The position numbers and the translations under genes were made by a program. Of a stretch of 44,929 bases of DNA, positions 1 to 8,512 are shown piece after piece. Source of the stretch: Rhodovastum atsumiense. GTDB lineage: Bacteria; Pseudomonadota; Alphaproteobacteria; Acetobacterales; Acetobacteraceae. The notes under the pieces are model-generated. The model worked only from the letters and a program-made list of their open reading frames with translations. It ran no database searches and was not told the DNA's origin. Numbering within the stretch: the stretch's first letter is position 1; each line of letters begins with the position of its first letter. Where the stretch lies: contig JAMFSE010000111.1 in assembly GCA_026225115.1 (NCBI GenBank), forward strand, positions 1 to 44,929. Direction: 5' to 3'.

Positions 1-2
1 GC

Positions 3-296
3 GCCCGTATTCGCGCGTTACGGCTCGCCGCTAATCTCACGCAGGATGAATTCGCCGCGAAACTTGACGTTTCCCGGTCAGCCATCGCGCAGTGGGAGAC
101 CGATCGCGCCGGCCAAGTCCGAGACAATATGGAACGAATCGCTAAGGTATTGAATACTTCGCTTGGATATCTTGTGTCCGGTGAAGCAGGCTCACTGCAA
201 GGCGATGAGCTGGCCCTGGTGCGCCTGTACCGCGCATGCACACCCGAAGACCGGCGCTTACTCGTAATGAATGCGAGACGATTAGCGCGAAGCTGA
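3..296 (+). CDS. XRE-family HTH transcriptional regulator (5' truncated)
   Basis: This is an open frame entering from the left edge and ending at TGA 294-296, with 97 residues visible. The visible N-terminal half has the lambda-repressor/Cro fold pattern: LTQDEFAAKLDVSRSAIAQWE is the helix-turn-helix, followed by the helices that normally close the domain (RIAKVLNTSLGYLVSGE). The rest is a short Arg-rich tail. It is probably a small DNA-binding repressor; the target is unknown and no partner gene is visible. Third codon positions are less strongly G/C than in the neighbouring genes, which fits accessory DNA. The start codon lies outside the window. Confidence 0.75.
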   Translation, partial: ARIRALRLAANLTQDEFAAKLDVSRSAIAQWETDRAGQVRDNMERIAKVLNTSLGYLVSGEAGSLQGDELALVRLYRACTPEDRRLLVMNARRLARS

Positions 297-390
297 TTTA
301 TGCGTTTGGCCTGAATCCTTTTTTCAACCCGGACCAATAACGTTAATCGCGGGGACCGCGTGCCCGCGCCAGGCCATCGTTACATCAACA

Positions 391-1887
391 TTACGTTACC
401 TGGTGCGGAAAATAACGTGAGGTTAGCTGCGCCTCGAACGCCTGGGCGCTGAACGCCTCGCCGGTCGCCTGCGCCAGCATCTCGTGAAATCCAAGCTTTG
501 CACCCAGCGAATGCACGTTCTGGGATAGCCAGGCGGTCAGCGGCGCTATATCGCCGCGCGCAAACCCATCATCCAACCCCGGTACCGCCAGCCGCGCCGC
601 CGCCATCAACTGTGCCGCCGCCATGGCGCCCAGGGTATAGGAGGGAAAATAGCCAAACGCGCCATCATACCAATGAATATCCTGCAGGCACCCCTGCCGG
701 TCATCGGGCGGCGTAATGCCCAGCACCGCATGCAGGCCATCGTTCCACGCAGCCGGTAAATCCGCCACCGCCAAATCGCCCGAAACCAAAGCCTCCTCCA
801 GCCGGAACCGAAGAATGACATGCGCCGGATAGGTCAGCTCATCGGCTTCCACGCGGATCAGGCTGCGCGCCACATGCCGCAGCCTGGCTTTCAGCCCCGC
901 CGCGGAAATCACCCTGCCAAATGCCTGGGAAACGACCGGCGCCAGATAGCCGAGATAAGCATCGGACCGGACCGCCTGCATCTCGATGATCAAGGACTGG
1001 CTCTCATGAATCGCCATCCCGGCCGCAGCGCCCACCGGCTGGCGCATATACTGCCGCGGCAGATTCTGCTCATACAGCCCATGCCCGGTCTCATGCAGCA
1101 CGCCCAGCAGCGCCTGGCAGAAATCCTGCTCATCATACCGTGTGGTAATGCGAATATCGGTCTGCGTACCGCCGCAGAACGGATGCGCGGATCGGTCGAG
1201 CCGGGCACTGCCATAATCCAGCCCGGCATCCGCGCTCAGCCGCCGGCACAACGCCTCCTGCGTCGCCACAAGATACGGCCCCGGCGGCAGATCCGCCACC
1301 CCGTTGCGGCGCTGATAGGACTCGGCCGCAGGCAAAGCAGTCTCCAGAAAAGCCTCGTAATTGGCGAAAACCGGCCGGATCTCAGCAGCTGTCACCCCGC
1401 GCTGATATTGGCTCATCAGCGCATCATACGGTGTCAGCGCCAGCGTCTGCGCCAAAATCCCGGCTTTCTCCCGGGTAAGCCTGACAACTTCGGCAAGCGC
1501 ATCGCGCACCATCGGAAAATCCGAAGCCGGCCGCGCCTGGCGCCAAATGGTCTCGCAAACCGAATTGGCGCGAGAACTCGCCTCAACCAGATCCCGTGGG
1601 ATCGCCGTGGCCCTCACATGAGCGTCCCGCATCAGCGCCAGATTCGCGCCATCCCATGCGTCATCCAGCGCCGCCACCGCCGCCAGATCATCGGCAATCG
1701 CATTTGAGACCAGCATCTCGTGCGACAATCCAGCCAATGTCGCCATCTGCTCGCCGCGCGCCTCGGCGCCGCCGGCCGGCATCATCGCCGCCGCATCCCA
1801 GCCCAGCATCGCCGCCGCCTCATCCAAAGCGGCAATCCGCGAAAAGCTCTGCTTTAACCTGGTATAAGCGCTCGCATATGCATTCAT
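391..1887 (-). CDS. Carboxypeptidase Taq, M32 metallopeptidase
   Basis: A 498-residue protein of the usual M32 length. The HEXXH zinc site is His265-Glu266-Thr-Gly-His269, followed by the second family motif HESQS at 294-298, which supplies the third zinc ligand. The HPFCGG block at about 235-240 and the C-terminal IHWYDGAFGYFPSYTLG block are also typical. Members are cytoplasmic zinc enzymes that remove C-terminal residues from peptides. The ATG at 1885-1887 overlaps the stop of the SURF1 gene as ATGA, so the two are translationally coupled and this gene is the promoter-distal end of the oxidase operon. Its presence there looks like read-through, not a role in oxidase assembly (inference). 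Confidence 0.93.
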   Translation of the reverse strand: MNAYASAYTRLKQSFSRIAALDEAAAMLGWDAAAMMPAGGAEARGEQMATLAGLSHEMLVSNAIADDLAAVAALDDAWDGANLALMRDAHVRATAIPRDLVEASSRANSVCETIWRQARPASDFPMVRDALAEVVRLTREKAGILAQTLALTPYDALMSQYQRGVTAAEIRPVFANYEAFLETALPAAESYQRRNGVADLPPGPYLVATQEALCRRLSADAGLDYGSARLDRSAHPFCGGTQTDIRITTRYDEQDFCQALLGVLHETGHGLYEQNLPRQYMRQPVGAAAGMAIHESQSLIIEMQAVRSDAYLGYLAPVVSQAFGRVISAAGLKARLRHVARSLIRVEADELTYPAHVILRFRLEEALVSGDLAVADLPAAWNDGLHAVLGITPPDDRQGCLQDIHWYDGAFGYFPSYTLGAMAAAQLMAAARLAVPGLDDGFARGDIAPLTAWLSQNVHSLGAKLGFHEMLAQATGEAFSAQAFEAQLTSRYFPHQVT

Positions 1888-2606
1888 GGCTCTTGCAACC
1901 TCTTCCGGGCGAAAAAGAAAAACTCAAACACCAGCACAATGGCAAAGCCAAACCAGGTCAAAGCATATTCATAGTGATTATTCGGCGGCTGCGGCAAATG
2001 CTGCGCCGGCTGCGGCAACGCCGAACCCGCGGGCGGCAGCTGCCCCATGGCAACCAGCGCAAACGGGGCCACATCGGCAAGCCCCATGGCCGCGCCCATT
2101 TTTTCCGGGTTCAACGTATAATACAGCCCCGCCGCCGGTTGATCCTGCCCCGCAAACCAGCCGGGAGACTCCGTCTCATGAACATATCCAACCACGTCCA
2201 CAGCACCCGTGGGCATGGCAAGCGGCATCGGCTTTCGCGCCGGCACCCAGCCCAGATCCACCAGAAACACCCGCCCCGACGCCTCCCGCAGCGGCTGGAT
2301 CAGCTGGCCGCCCTCAACCGGAGTCACCGGACCATCATGCACCTCATCGCCGTATAAAACCGCCTTGGCCGGCACCCACACACCGGAAACGATCACCTTC
2401 TGAAACCGGTTCGGATGCGCCGGCAGCGCAATCGGCGGCGACAGCTCGGCGACATGAATCTGTGCCAGAATCCCCTCTTTCCACTGCAGCCGGACCAACT
2501 GCCACACGCCCAGGCCAATCAGCAGCCAAAAGCAGATAAACGCGGAAATACCCGGCGCCCGCAGCCGCCGCCAACGCGGGTTATCCCGCGACCACAAGGG
2601 ATTCAT
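1884..2606 (-). CDS. SURF1 family cytochrome oxidase assembly protein
   Basis: A 240-residue SURF1 homologue. It has an N-terminal membrane helix at about residues 17-35, a periplasmic domain with FLVDLGWVPA, GYVHETESPGWF and the PNNHYEYALTWFGFA signature, and a second helix at the C-terminus. SURF1 helps insert heme A into subunit I of aa3 oxidase. I chose the ATG at 2604-2606 because 30 further in-frame codons upstream only translate a dispersed hairpin repeat (a run of Lys/Phe/Arg) and are not SURF1-like. The ribosome site in front of this ATG is weak, so initiation may be set by the repeat-derived leader. The gene follows ctaE and overlaps the M32 gene by four bases. Confidence 0.9.
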   Translation of the reverse strand: MNPLWSRDNPRWRRLRAPGISAFICFWLLIGLGVWQLVRLQWKEGILAQIHVAELSPPIALPAHPNRFQKVIVSGVWVPAKAVLYGDEVHDGPVTPVEGGQLIQPLREASGRVFLVDLGWVPARKPMPLAMPTGAVDVVGYVHETESPGWFAGQDQPAAGLYYTLNPEKMGAAMGLADVAPFALVAMGQLPPAGSALPQPAQHLPQPPNNHYEYALTWFGFAIVLVFEFFFFARKRLQEP

Positions 2607-2613
2607 TTTAGGA

Positions 2614-2700
2614 AAAGCAGTTCTTTTTCTGAAGAAAAAGAACCAAAAAGACTTTTTTGAATCGGGGCCTCGGGCGTTTGCGGCGTCAGCGCCCAAGACC
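2614..2700 (+). repeat. Dispersed AT-hairpin repeat, copy 1
   Basis: A perfect 10-bp palindrome with a 2-base loop (TTCTTTTTCT-GA-AGAAAAAGAA, 2621-2642) is followed by CCAAAAAGACTTTTTT and a GC-rich part with GGGCG (2672-2676) opposed to CGCCC (2690-2694). Related copies occur near 13.6, 19.3, 26.95, 27.04, 34.2 and 42.4 kb. Here it lies between ctaE and SURF1, inside a leftward operon. It could be a terminator, an mRNA-stability hairpin or a mobile REP-like unit. Confidence 0.85.
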
Positions 2701-2705
2701 CGTAG

Positions 2706-2731
2706 GATGGGTAAGCGAAGCGTAACCCATC
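2706..2731. repeat. REP-like hairpin (GATGGGT...ACCCATC)
   Basis: GATGGGT (2706-2712) is the exact reverse complement of ACCCATC (2725-2731), with an inner AAGCGAAGCGTA loop. This resembles a palindrome family scattered through many bacterial intergenic regions. It directly follows the first AT-hairpin repeat. Confidence 0.7.
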
Positions 2732-2750
2732 ATCTTTGCTAACCGCGCCC

Positions 2751-3602
2751 TCAGCCCGCCGTGATTGCACTACGGCCTAGGAAATAAATGCACACGAACA
2801 GGAACAGCCACACCACGTCGACGAAATGCCAATACCAGGCAGCCGCCTCAAAGCCGAAATGCCGCGTCGGATTAAACTGCCCAGCCATCGCCCGGAACAG
2901 ACAAACGGTCAGAAACGCCGTCCCGATGATCACATGCACACCATGAAACCCGGTGGCGATAAAGAACGACGAAGCAAAAATCCCGCCGTGATAGAACGGA
3001 AACGGCGAATGCGTATATTCCCAGGCCTGGCCGCATAGAAACGCGATGCCAAGCAGCACGGTAACGAACAGCCCCTGCACCGTCCCCTTGTTGTCGCCCT
3101 CCAGCAGGCAATGATGCGCCCAGGTAATGGTGGTGCCGGACAGCAGCAGATCCATGGTGTTGAACAGCGGGATCGCGAACGGGTCGATCGTGTGCAGCCC
3201 CATCGGCGGCCAAACCGGCGCAAAGGCCGTGCCCATGGTCGCCGGATAAAAGAAATAGTTGAAATAGTTCCAAAAGAACGAGACGAAAAACATCACCTCG
3301 GAACTGATGAACAGCGCCATCCCATAACGCAGCCCAACCTGGGTGACGATCTTGTGCAGCCCCGGTACCTGGCTTTCCCGCACCACATCGCGCCACCACA
3401 GGAACATGATGGTAAACGTGCTCAACAAGCCGATCGCGAGCACGATAAAATCGCCGAAATGCGCCGCGAAGATAATCCCGGTGAACGTCAGCAGCGCCGA
3501 CACCCCGCCAAACAACGGCCAGATGCTGGGCGTCACCAGATGATACGGATGCGGAACCGTGGACTTGATCTGGTCGGTCGCCGTGTGAACTGTTCCGCTC
3601 AT
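2751..3602 (-). CDS. ctaE: Cytochrome c oxidase subunit III
   Basis: A 283-residue, seven-helix membrane protein of the aa3 oxidase. It begins HPYHLVTPSIWPL and contains the GMALFISSEVMFFVSFFW helix and the GFHGVHVIIGT and WYWHFVDVVWLFLF segments that define subunit III. It binds lipid and stabilises the subunit I proton-uptake pathway. The start ATG (3600-3602) has a purine-rich AGAGAGAG leader. It lies downstream of the small one-helix gene and upstream of SURF1. In most alphaproteobacteria ctaG sits just before this gene; here there is only a short spacer with a hairpin. Confidence 0.96.
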   Translation of the reverse strand: MSGTVHTATDQIKSTVPHPYHLVTPSIWPLFGGVSALLTFTGIIFAAHFGDFIVLAIGLLSTFTIMFLWWRDVVRESQVPGLHKIVTQVGLRYGMALFISSEVMFFVSFFWNYFNYFFYPATMGTAFAPVWPPMGLHTIDPFAIPLFNTMDLLLSGTTITWAHHCLLEGDNKGTVQGLFVTVLLGIAFLCGQAWEYTHSPFPFYHGGIFASSFFIATGFHGVHVIIGTAFLTVCLFRAMAGQFNPTRHFGFEAAAWYWHFVDVVWLFLFVCIYFLGRSAITAG

Positions 3603-3636
3603 ATTATCTCTCTCTAAACCTCAACCGAAACCGCGT

Positions 3637-3676
3637 CCCGATGACGAAGCGGCGAAGCCGCGAAGTCTGAATCGGG
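3637..3676. repeat. Intra-operon stem-loop in front of ctaE
   Basis: Nested inverted arms: CCCGAT (3637-3642) with ATCGGG (3671-3676), and GCGGC (3649-3653) with GCCGC (3657-3661) around GAA. It fills the spacer between the one-helix gene and ctaE, where ctaG would be expected. It may be an mRNA processing or stability element; its function is not shown by sequence. Confidence 0.5.
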
Positions 3677-3690
3677 CCGCGCCGCATACT

Positions 3691-3864
3691 TCACCACATC
3701 TGCCCGTATTCGTGCAGTTTAACCACAGCTACCGCGTAAATCAGCACGCAAAAAGCCGCCAACGCCGCAAGCAGCGCAATATTCCGCCCCCGCTGCCGGC
3801 GCTTGAACTCGGCCACCATCTCCGGCGACCAATTTTCGTGTTCGACGCGGGGCGCGTTCGGCAT
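3691..3864 (-). CDS. Small single-helix protein of the oxidase operon (CoxF-like)
   Basis: A 57-residue frame from ATG 3862-3864 to TGA 3691-3693. The ATG overlaps the ctaB stop (TGATG), a strong sign of coupled translation. The protein starts MPNAPRVEHENWSPEMVAEF, has a basic KRRQRGRN stretch, then one hydrophobic helix (about 31-48) and a short tail ending HEYGQMW, so it is probably an N-in inner-membrane protein. Small proteins of this build at this site in alphaproteobacterial cox operons are often annotated CoxF or left hypothetical. I infer a role in oxidase assembly or stability from position only. It is below the size most gene finders keep. Confidence 0.8.
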   Translation of the reverse strand: MPNAPRVEHENWSPEMVAEFKRRQRGRNIALLAALAAFCVLIYAVAVVKLHEYGQMW

Positions 3865-4781
3865 CATACCAGCCGGTCGATCGCACAGGCCCCGAACAGG
3901 ACGAACAGATAAAGCAACGAGTATTTGAAGGCAGCCCGCGCCGGCGCGTCATTGCTCAGGCTGACGCCCGCTTCGTCCTGCCGGTCGCGCAAAACACCCC
4001 AGGCGTAATAAATAAAAGCCGCCCCAAGCACCAAAGCCGAGGCCCCATATATCCGCCCGGTCAGGCCCAGCCAATAAGGCAGCAGCGCCACGGGCAGCAA
4101 AACCAGCGTGTACACAAAAACGCAGACCCGCGTATGCCGCGCGCCTTTTACCACCGGCAGCATCGGCACGCCGGCCCGCTTGTAGTCATCGGAGGCGTAC
4201 AGCGCGAGCGACCAGAAATGCGGCGGCGTCCAGAAAAACACGATAGCAAACAGCAGCAACGGCAGTGCGCCGATATCCCCGGTCGCCGCCGCCCAGCCGA
4301 TCACCGCCGGAAATGCCCCCGCCGCGCCGCCGATAACAATATTCTGCGGCGTCCGCCGTTTCAGCCACATGGTATAGATGAACACGTAGAAGCCGATCGA
4401 CGCAGCCAGCACCCCGGCGGCCACCGCATTCGCCACCACCGCCATAAGCAATACGGAACAAATGGCCAGCACCACGCCAAACCCCAGGGCAGATGCAGGC
4501 TCGATCCGTCCGGCCGCCACCGGCCGCATGGCGGTGCGCTTCATCACCGCATCGATATCCCGGTCATACCACATGTTAATGGCGCCTGCGGCGCCCGCGC
4601 CAACCGCTATGCACAGAATCGCGGTCACCGCCAAAATCGGATTCATGTGAACCGGCGCCACGACCAGCCCGATGGCGCCGGTGAACACCACCAGCGACAT
4701 CACGCGCGGCTTCAGCAAAGCCAGCCAGTCGGAGGCCGTAGCCCCAAGCTCGGAGGAATTGATTAGTAACGTATCACTCAT
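3864..4781 (-). CDS. ctaB: Protoheme IX farnesyltransferase (heme O synthase)
   Basis: A 305-residue UbiA-family membrane prenyltransferase. The first Asp-rich motif is NMWYDRDIDAVMKRT, with RPVAAGRI after it; the second conserved region is DDYKRAGVPMLPVVKG. Multiple hydrophobic helices span the protein. It adds farnesyl diphosphate to heme B to make heme O, the precursor of the heme A used by the neighbouring oxidase. It starts six bases after ctaD ends and overlaps the next small gene, so it is inside the cox operon. No heme A synthase gene is in the window. Confidence 0.96.
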   Translation of the reverse strand: MSDTLLINSSELGATASDWLALLKPRVMSLVVFTGAIGLVVAPVHMNPILAVTAILCIAVGAGAAGAINMWYDRDIDAVMKRTAMRPVAAGRIEPASALGFGVVLAICSVLLMAVVANAVAAGVLAASIGFYVFIYTMWLKRRTPQNIVIGGAAGAFPAVIGWAAATGDIGALPLLLFAIVFFWTPPHFWSLALYASDDYKRAGVPMLPVVKGARHTRVCVFVYTLVLLPVALLPYWLGLTGRIYGASALVLGAAFIYYAWGVLRDRQDEAGVSLSNDAPARAAFKYSLLYLFVLFGACAIDRLV

Positions 4782-4787
4782 CGAATT

Positions 4788-6419
4788 TTACCGAATTACC
4801 GGCACATCCTCAAAAGTATGATGCGGCGCCGGCGACGGCACGGCCCATTCCAGCGTCGTCGCACCCTCACCCCAATAATTCGCCGGCAGCGTCTCTTTCG
4901 AGCTGAAAATGCGATACAGGATATAGAAGAACACCGCCGTCGAAGCGCCAGAGAGAAACGCGCCGCAGGACGACACGAAATTCCAGCCCGCAAAAGCGTC
5001 AGGATAATCCGGATACCGCCGCGGCATGCCGGCCAGCCCCAGGAAATGCTGCGGGAAGAAGGTCAGATTGACGCCGATAAACGTCGTCCAGAAATGCACC
5101 TTGCCCCAGAACTCCGGGTAAGGATGCCCGCTCATCTTGCCGATCCAGTAATAGAACCCGGCAAAAATCGCGAACACCGCGCCCAGCGACAGCACGTAAT
5201 GGAAATGCGCAATCAGGAAGTAATCGTTATGCAGTTCCTGATCCAACCCAGCCTGCGCCAACACCACCCCAGTCGCGCCGCCAATAACGAACAGGAAAAT
5301 AAACCCGATCGCCCAGAGCATCGGCGTTTTGAACTCGATCGAGCCGCCCCACATTGTCGCGATCCAGGAGAAAACCTTCACGCCCGTCGGCACCGCGATC
5401 ACCAGCGTCGCCACTTCGAAATACACCCGGCTGTCATCCGAAATCCCGGAGACGAACATGTGATGCGCCCAGACGATGAAGCCGACGAAGCCGATCGTCA
5501 CCATGGCGTACACCATGCCGAGATACCCAAACACCGGCTTTTTCGAAAAGGTCGAGACCACATGGCTGATCACGCCAAAGGCCGGCAGGATCATGATGTA
5601 GACTTCCGGATGCCCGAAGAACCAGAACAGATGCTGGAAGAGCACCGGATCGCCGCCACCCGAAGGCTCAAAGAACGAGGTGCCGAAATTGCGATCCATG
5701 ATCAGCATGGTCACCGCACCCGCCAGCACCGGAATCGCCAGCAGCAGCAGAAACGCCGTCACCAGAATCGACCAGCAGAACAATGGCATTTTGAACATCG
5801 TCATGCCGGGCGCGCGCATGTTCAAAATCGTCGCAATGAAGTTGATGGCGCCCAGCAGCGATGAAATACCCGCCAAATGCAGCGAGAACAGCGAAAAATC
5901 CGTCGCAATGCCCGGCGAATACTGAATATTATCGAGCGGCGGATACAGCGTCCACCCGGCCCCGGTGCCCTCGCCGATGCTCAAGCCGAGCATGATGAAG
6001 ACGAACCCCGCCGCCAGAAACCAGAAGCTCATATTGTTCAGCCGCGGAAACGCCATATCCGGCGCCCCGATCATCATCGGCACGAACCAGTTGCCCATGC
6101 CGCCGATTAGCGCCGGCATCACCATCCAGAAGATCATCAGCAGGCCATGCGCCGTGATGATGGAATTCCATTCGGACCCGTTCGTCACGATATGATTATG
6201 CGGATACATCAGCTGTGCCCGCATGATCATTGACAAAATCCCGCCGACGCTGCCGCCGATCACCGCCATGGTGATGTACAGCGTGCCGATATCCTTATGG
6301 TTGGTGCTCATCAGCCAGCGCCGAACGAAGCCCGGCTTGGCATGACCATGATCGCCATGCGCATCATGGGCATGGTCGGGGGCTATAACTTCGTGCGGGT
6401 CATGTGCGGTGAACGACAT
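4788..6419 (-). CDS. ctaD: Cytochrome c oxidase subunit I
   Basis: A 543-residue subunit I of a heme-copper oxidase. The GHPEVYI motif carries the Cu(B) His and the cross-linked Tyr, WAHHMF carries the other Cu(B) His pair, and [15 protein letters not shown] and HFHYVLS carry heme ligands. The Tyr in HPEVY and the aa3-type surroundings fit an A-type oxidase. The N-terminus is rich in His/Asp ([21 protein letters not shown]) before the first helix, which is longer and more His-rich than usual. It follows ctaC by 55 bases and precedes ctaB by 6. Confidence 0.98.
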   Translation of the reverse strand: MSFTAHDPHEVIAPDHAHDAHGDHGHAKPGFVRRWLMSTNHKDIGTLYITMAVIGGSVGGILSMIMRAQLMYPHNHIVTNGSEWNSIITAHGLLMIFWMVMPALIGGMGNWFVPMMIGAPDMAFPRLNNMSFWFLAAGFVFIMLGLSIGEGTGAGWTLYPPLDNIQYSPGIATDFSLFSLHLAGISSLLGAINFIATILNMRAPGMTMFKMPLFCWSILVTAFLLLLAIPVLAGAVTMLIMDRNFGTSFFEPSGGGDPVLFQHLFWFFGHPEVYIMILPAFGVISHVVSTFSKKPVFGYLGMVYAMVTIGFVGFIVWAHHMFVSGISDDSRVYFEVATLVIAVPTGVKVFSWIATMWGGSIEFKTPMLWAIGFIFLFVIGGATGVVLAQAGLDQELHNDYFLIAHFHYVLSLGAVFAIFAGFYYWIGKMSGHPYPEFWGKVHFWTTFIGVNLTFFPQHFLGLAGMPRRYPDYPDAFAGWNFVSSCGAFLSGASTAVFFYILYRIFSSKETLPANYWGEGATTLEWAVPSPAPHHTFEDVPVIR

Positions 6420-6474
6420 CTACGCGCTCCTTAAATCGCGATCCGGGTCATCGCCCGAACCATCCTATTCATGT

Positions 6475-7374
6475 TCATTTGGCAAGCTCGGCAAACTGGC
6501 CAACCGGCGGCGGCGACGAGATCAGATTCGGCGCCAATGAATTCTCAACATAATTCTGCTGCGCCACCTTGATCCAGGCCAGATACTCGGCCATCGGCAC
6601 CGCCTTGATCTCAATCGGCATCGCATCATGGTTCAGGCCGCAAATCTGGTTGCATTCGCCGTAATAGGTGCCGGGCTTGGTAATCAGGGTCCAGCTGTTC
6701 TGGATCGAGCCCGGGATGGCGTATTTCTGCACGCCCAGCGACGGCAAATAGAACCCATGCAGCACGTCGCTGCTGGTGATATCGAATTTGATCTTCTTGC
6801 CAACCGGCAGCACCAGCGGGTGGTCCACGCTCAACCGGCGGATCTGCCCAGGCTGCAGTTCGTTATCCGGGACCATATAACTGGTATAATCCAGCCCGGG
6901 CACCGACTGGTAATTATATTCCCAGTACCATTGATGCCCGGTGACGGTCACCGTCATGTAGGGATTGCTGTCATCGCCCTCATACCAGATCAGGCTCAGC
7001 GACGGCCCGATGATCACCGCCAGCAAGAGCGTCGGCACCACCAGCCAGATCACCTCGATCAGCGTATTATGCGTCAGGTGGCTCGGCACCTTATTGGCCT
7101 TGTGATTGAACTTGACGATCACATAGGCCATCAGCAGGCCGACAAAACCGACCACCCCGGCCATGATCCAGAGCACGTATTTCATCAGCCAGTCGATCTG
7201 CGCCTGCATCGGGCTGCCGGCCACCGGAAACCACCACTGCCAGGGGTGCGGCGCGTTTACATAACTATCGGCAACAGCCAGCGGGTCAGGGGCAGTCGTC
7301 TGCGCAAAGGCCAGGTGCCCGGCCGCCACGGTCAGCAGAACCGCACAAAAAAGCCACCCGAACGCTCGCTTCAT
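6475..7374 (-). CDS. ctaC: Cytochrome c oxidase subunit II
   Basis: A 299-residue subunit II with an N-terminal signal (AAGHLAFAQ), two membrane helices (about 63-88 and 105-130), and a periplasmic cupredoxin domain. The Cu(A) ligands are visible: His206 in DVLHGF, then C241-x3-C245-x3-H249-x2-M252 in the sequence CNQICGLNHDAM. The residue between the cysteines is Gln243, where many homologues have Glu; it ligates through its main-chain carbonyl, so function should be kept. The aromatic electron-entry region GHQWYWEYNY is present. It is the first gene of the oxidase operon; no clear sigma-70 promoter was recognised in the 100 bases upstream. Confidence 0.97.
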   Translation of the reverse strand: MKRAFGWLFCAVLLTVAAGHLAFAQTTAPDPLAVADSYVNAPHPWQWWFPVAGSPMQAQIDWLMKYVLWIMAGVVGFVGLLMAYVIVKFNHKANKVPSHLTHNTLIEVIWLVVPTLLLAVIIGPSLSLIWYEGDDSNPYMTVTVTGHQWYWEYNYQSVPGLDYTSYMVPDNELQPGQIRRLSVDHPLVLPVGKKIKFDITSSDVLHGFYLPSLGVQKYAIPGSIQNSWTLITKPGTYYGECNQICGLNHDAMPIEIKAVPMAEYLAWIKVAQQNYVENSLAPNLISSPPPVGQFAELAK

Positions 7375-7475
7375 TCAACGTATCCTGCTGCCTGCCTGGG
7401 CCGTTCAGCCGGCCCACACAGCAACCTGATATAAGCCCCGTCTCAGAAGATCAAGTTACGCCCGGGTGTTGCGGA

Positions 7476-7952
7476 TTACGGCTGAGCCGATTTCATCCCC
7501 GGCTTGCTGTGGCTTGCAATCCGCTGCCGGAAAACACCATCCGCCAGTTTTTGCTGCTCGGTCGGGAAGCTATTGTACAGCGTCTCGAACGACACCGCCA
7601 AGTGCTGCATGTTGTCGGACTGCAGCTGGGCCAGTTTGGCATAGGACTGCATGTCGGCCACCGCATTCATCGAGTCCAGATTGGCGCCGCGTGCCTGGAA
7701 CGCCTGCTCCATCTGTGTCGCATTATTGCGCATCACCTGCGCGAAGGTCGACCATTGCGGTTCCTCCGCCGGGGTAATCTTCAACTGATTATGCAGCGCC
7801 AAAATATGCGCTTCGACATTATGCGCCGGTGATTCCGCGGCCGCGGCCGAAGCCGGCGCCGCCTGTGCAAAAGCAAGGCTGGGCAAGGCAAAGGCCGGCG
7901 CCGCCAGGACGGCCATAATGGCAACCGCGCGGGACATGGAAGAGCGTTTCAT
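7476..7952 (-). CDS. Spy/CpxP-like (LTXXQ-type) periplasmic protein
   Basis: A 158-residue secreted protein with a signal peptide ending near SLAFAQA. The mature part is helical and Gln/Asn-rich, with two partial LTXXQ-like turns (KITPAEEPQWSTF and NSFPTEQQ). That pattern is seen in Spy/CpxP-like periplasmic chaperones. The ATG at 7950-7952 has GGAG eight bases upstream, so the longer frame that continues upstream is not used. It lies after a gap of about 100 bases from ctaC and downstream of the Tyr/Pro-rich gene on the same strand. The role, probably envelope stress protection, is inferred from the family. Confidence 0.75.
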   Translation of the reverse strand: MKRSSMSRAVAIMAVLAAPAFALPSLAFAQAAPASAAAAESPAHNVEAHILALHNQLKITPAEEPQWSTFAQVMRNNATQMEQAFQARGANLDSMNAVADMQSYAKLAQLQSDNMQHLAVSFETLYNSFPTEQQKLADGVFRQRIASHSKPGMKSAQP

Positions 7953-8025
7953 TGATGTCACTCCGTGTGAAAAGACTGGATTAGCGCGAGAGGGCTTTCC
8001 GAAGCTCAACAGGCTCCGGCCGCCA

Positions 8026-8352
8026 TTAATGCTGGTAATATCCGGGCGGCGGCGCCGCATAATATCCAGGCGGGGGCGCGTAATAGACCGGCGGGGGTGG
8101 CGCATAATATACCGGCGGCGGCGGTGCATAATATACCGGCGGCGGCGCATAATAGCGCGGCGCCAGCGCCCCGCCAACCACCGCACCCACGCCAAGGCCG
8201 AGCAGCGCGCCGCCGACGAAATTTCCGCCGCCGCCGCAATTATAGCACCCGCCGCCGCCGTGCCAGTAGGCTTCGGCGGTAAGCGGGGATGCAGCAAGGG
8301 CCGTCGCGAGCAGCAAGGTGCTCGCCAACCGCGGTCGGAATTTGAAATTCAT
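8026..8352 (-). CDS. Secreted Gly/Tyr/Pro-rich repeat protein
   Basis: A 108-residue protein from the ATG at 8350-8352, preceded by GAGGA. An upstream in-frame ATG would overlap that ribosome site and is rejected. The signal peptide ends near SPLTAEA. It is followed by YWHGGGGCYNCGGGGN, a Gly-rich helix (VGGALLGLGVGAVVGGAL, glycine-zipper-like), and then repeats of YYAPPP(P)V to the C-terminus. The repeats are encoded by near-identical 24-base units at about 8060-8160. It is probably an envelope or surface protein; no enzymatic motif is seen. The two cysteines (CYNC) could bind metal or form a disulfide. Confidence 0.75.
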   Translation of the reverse strand: MNFKFRPRLASTLLLATALAASPLTAEAYWHGGGGCYNCGGGGNFVGGALLGLGVGAVVGGALAPRYYAPPPVYYAPPPPVYYAPPPPVYYAPPPGYYAAPPPGYYQH

Positions 8353-8512
8353 GACTATTATCCTCACAACTGCCTACGGTTGAACCGTATCCAGATTAAA
8401 TTGGGATTAGCGTCCGCCGATCAAGGCAGAACCAATCTAACCGCCGGCATGTGGCAGCAATAAGGCCGAGGATTTGCGTAATGCTACCAAATGTAACAGC
8501 CGCGGGCGGCGG

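Noticed and set aside
7953-8297. Upstream extension of the Spy-like frame.
   Set aside because: It is a shadow of the Tyr/Pro-rich gene and the ribosome site fits ATG 7950-7952.
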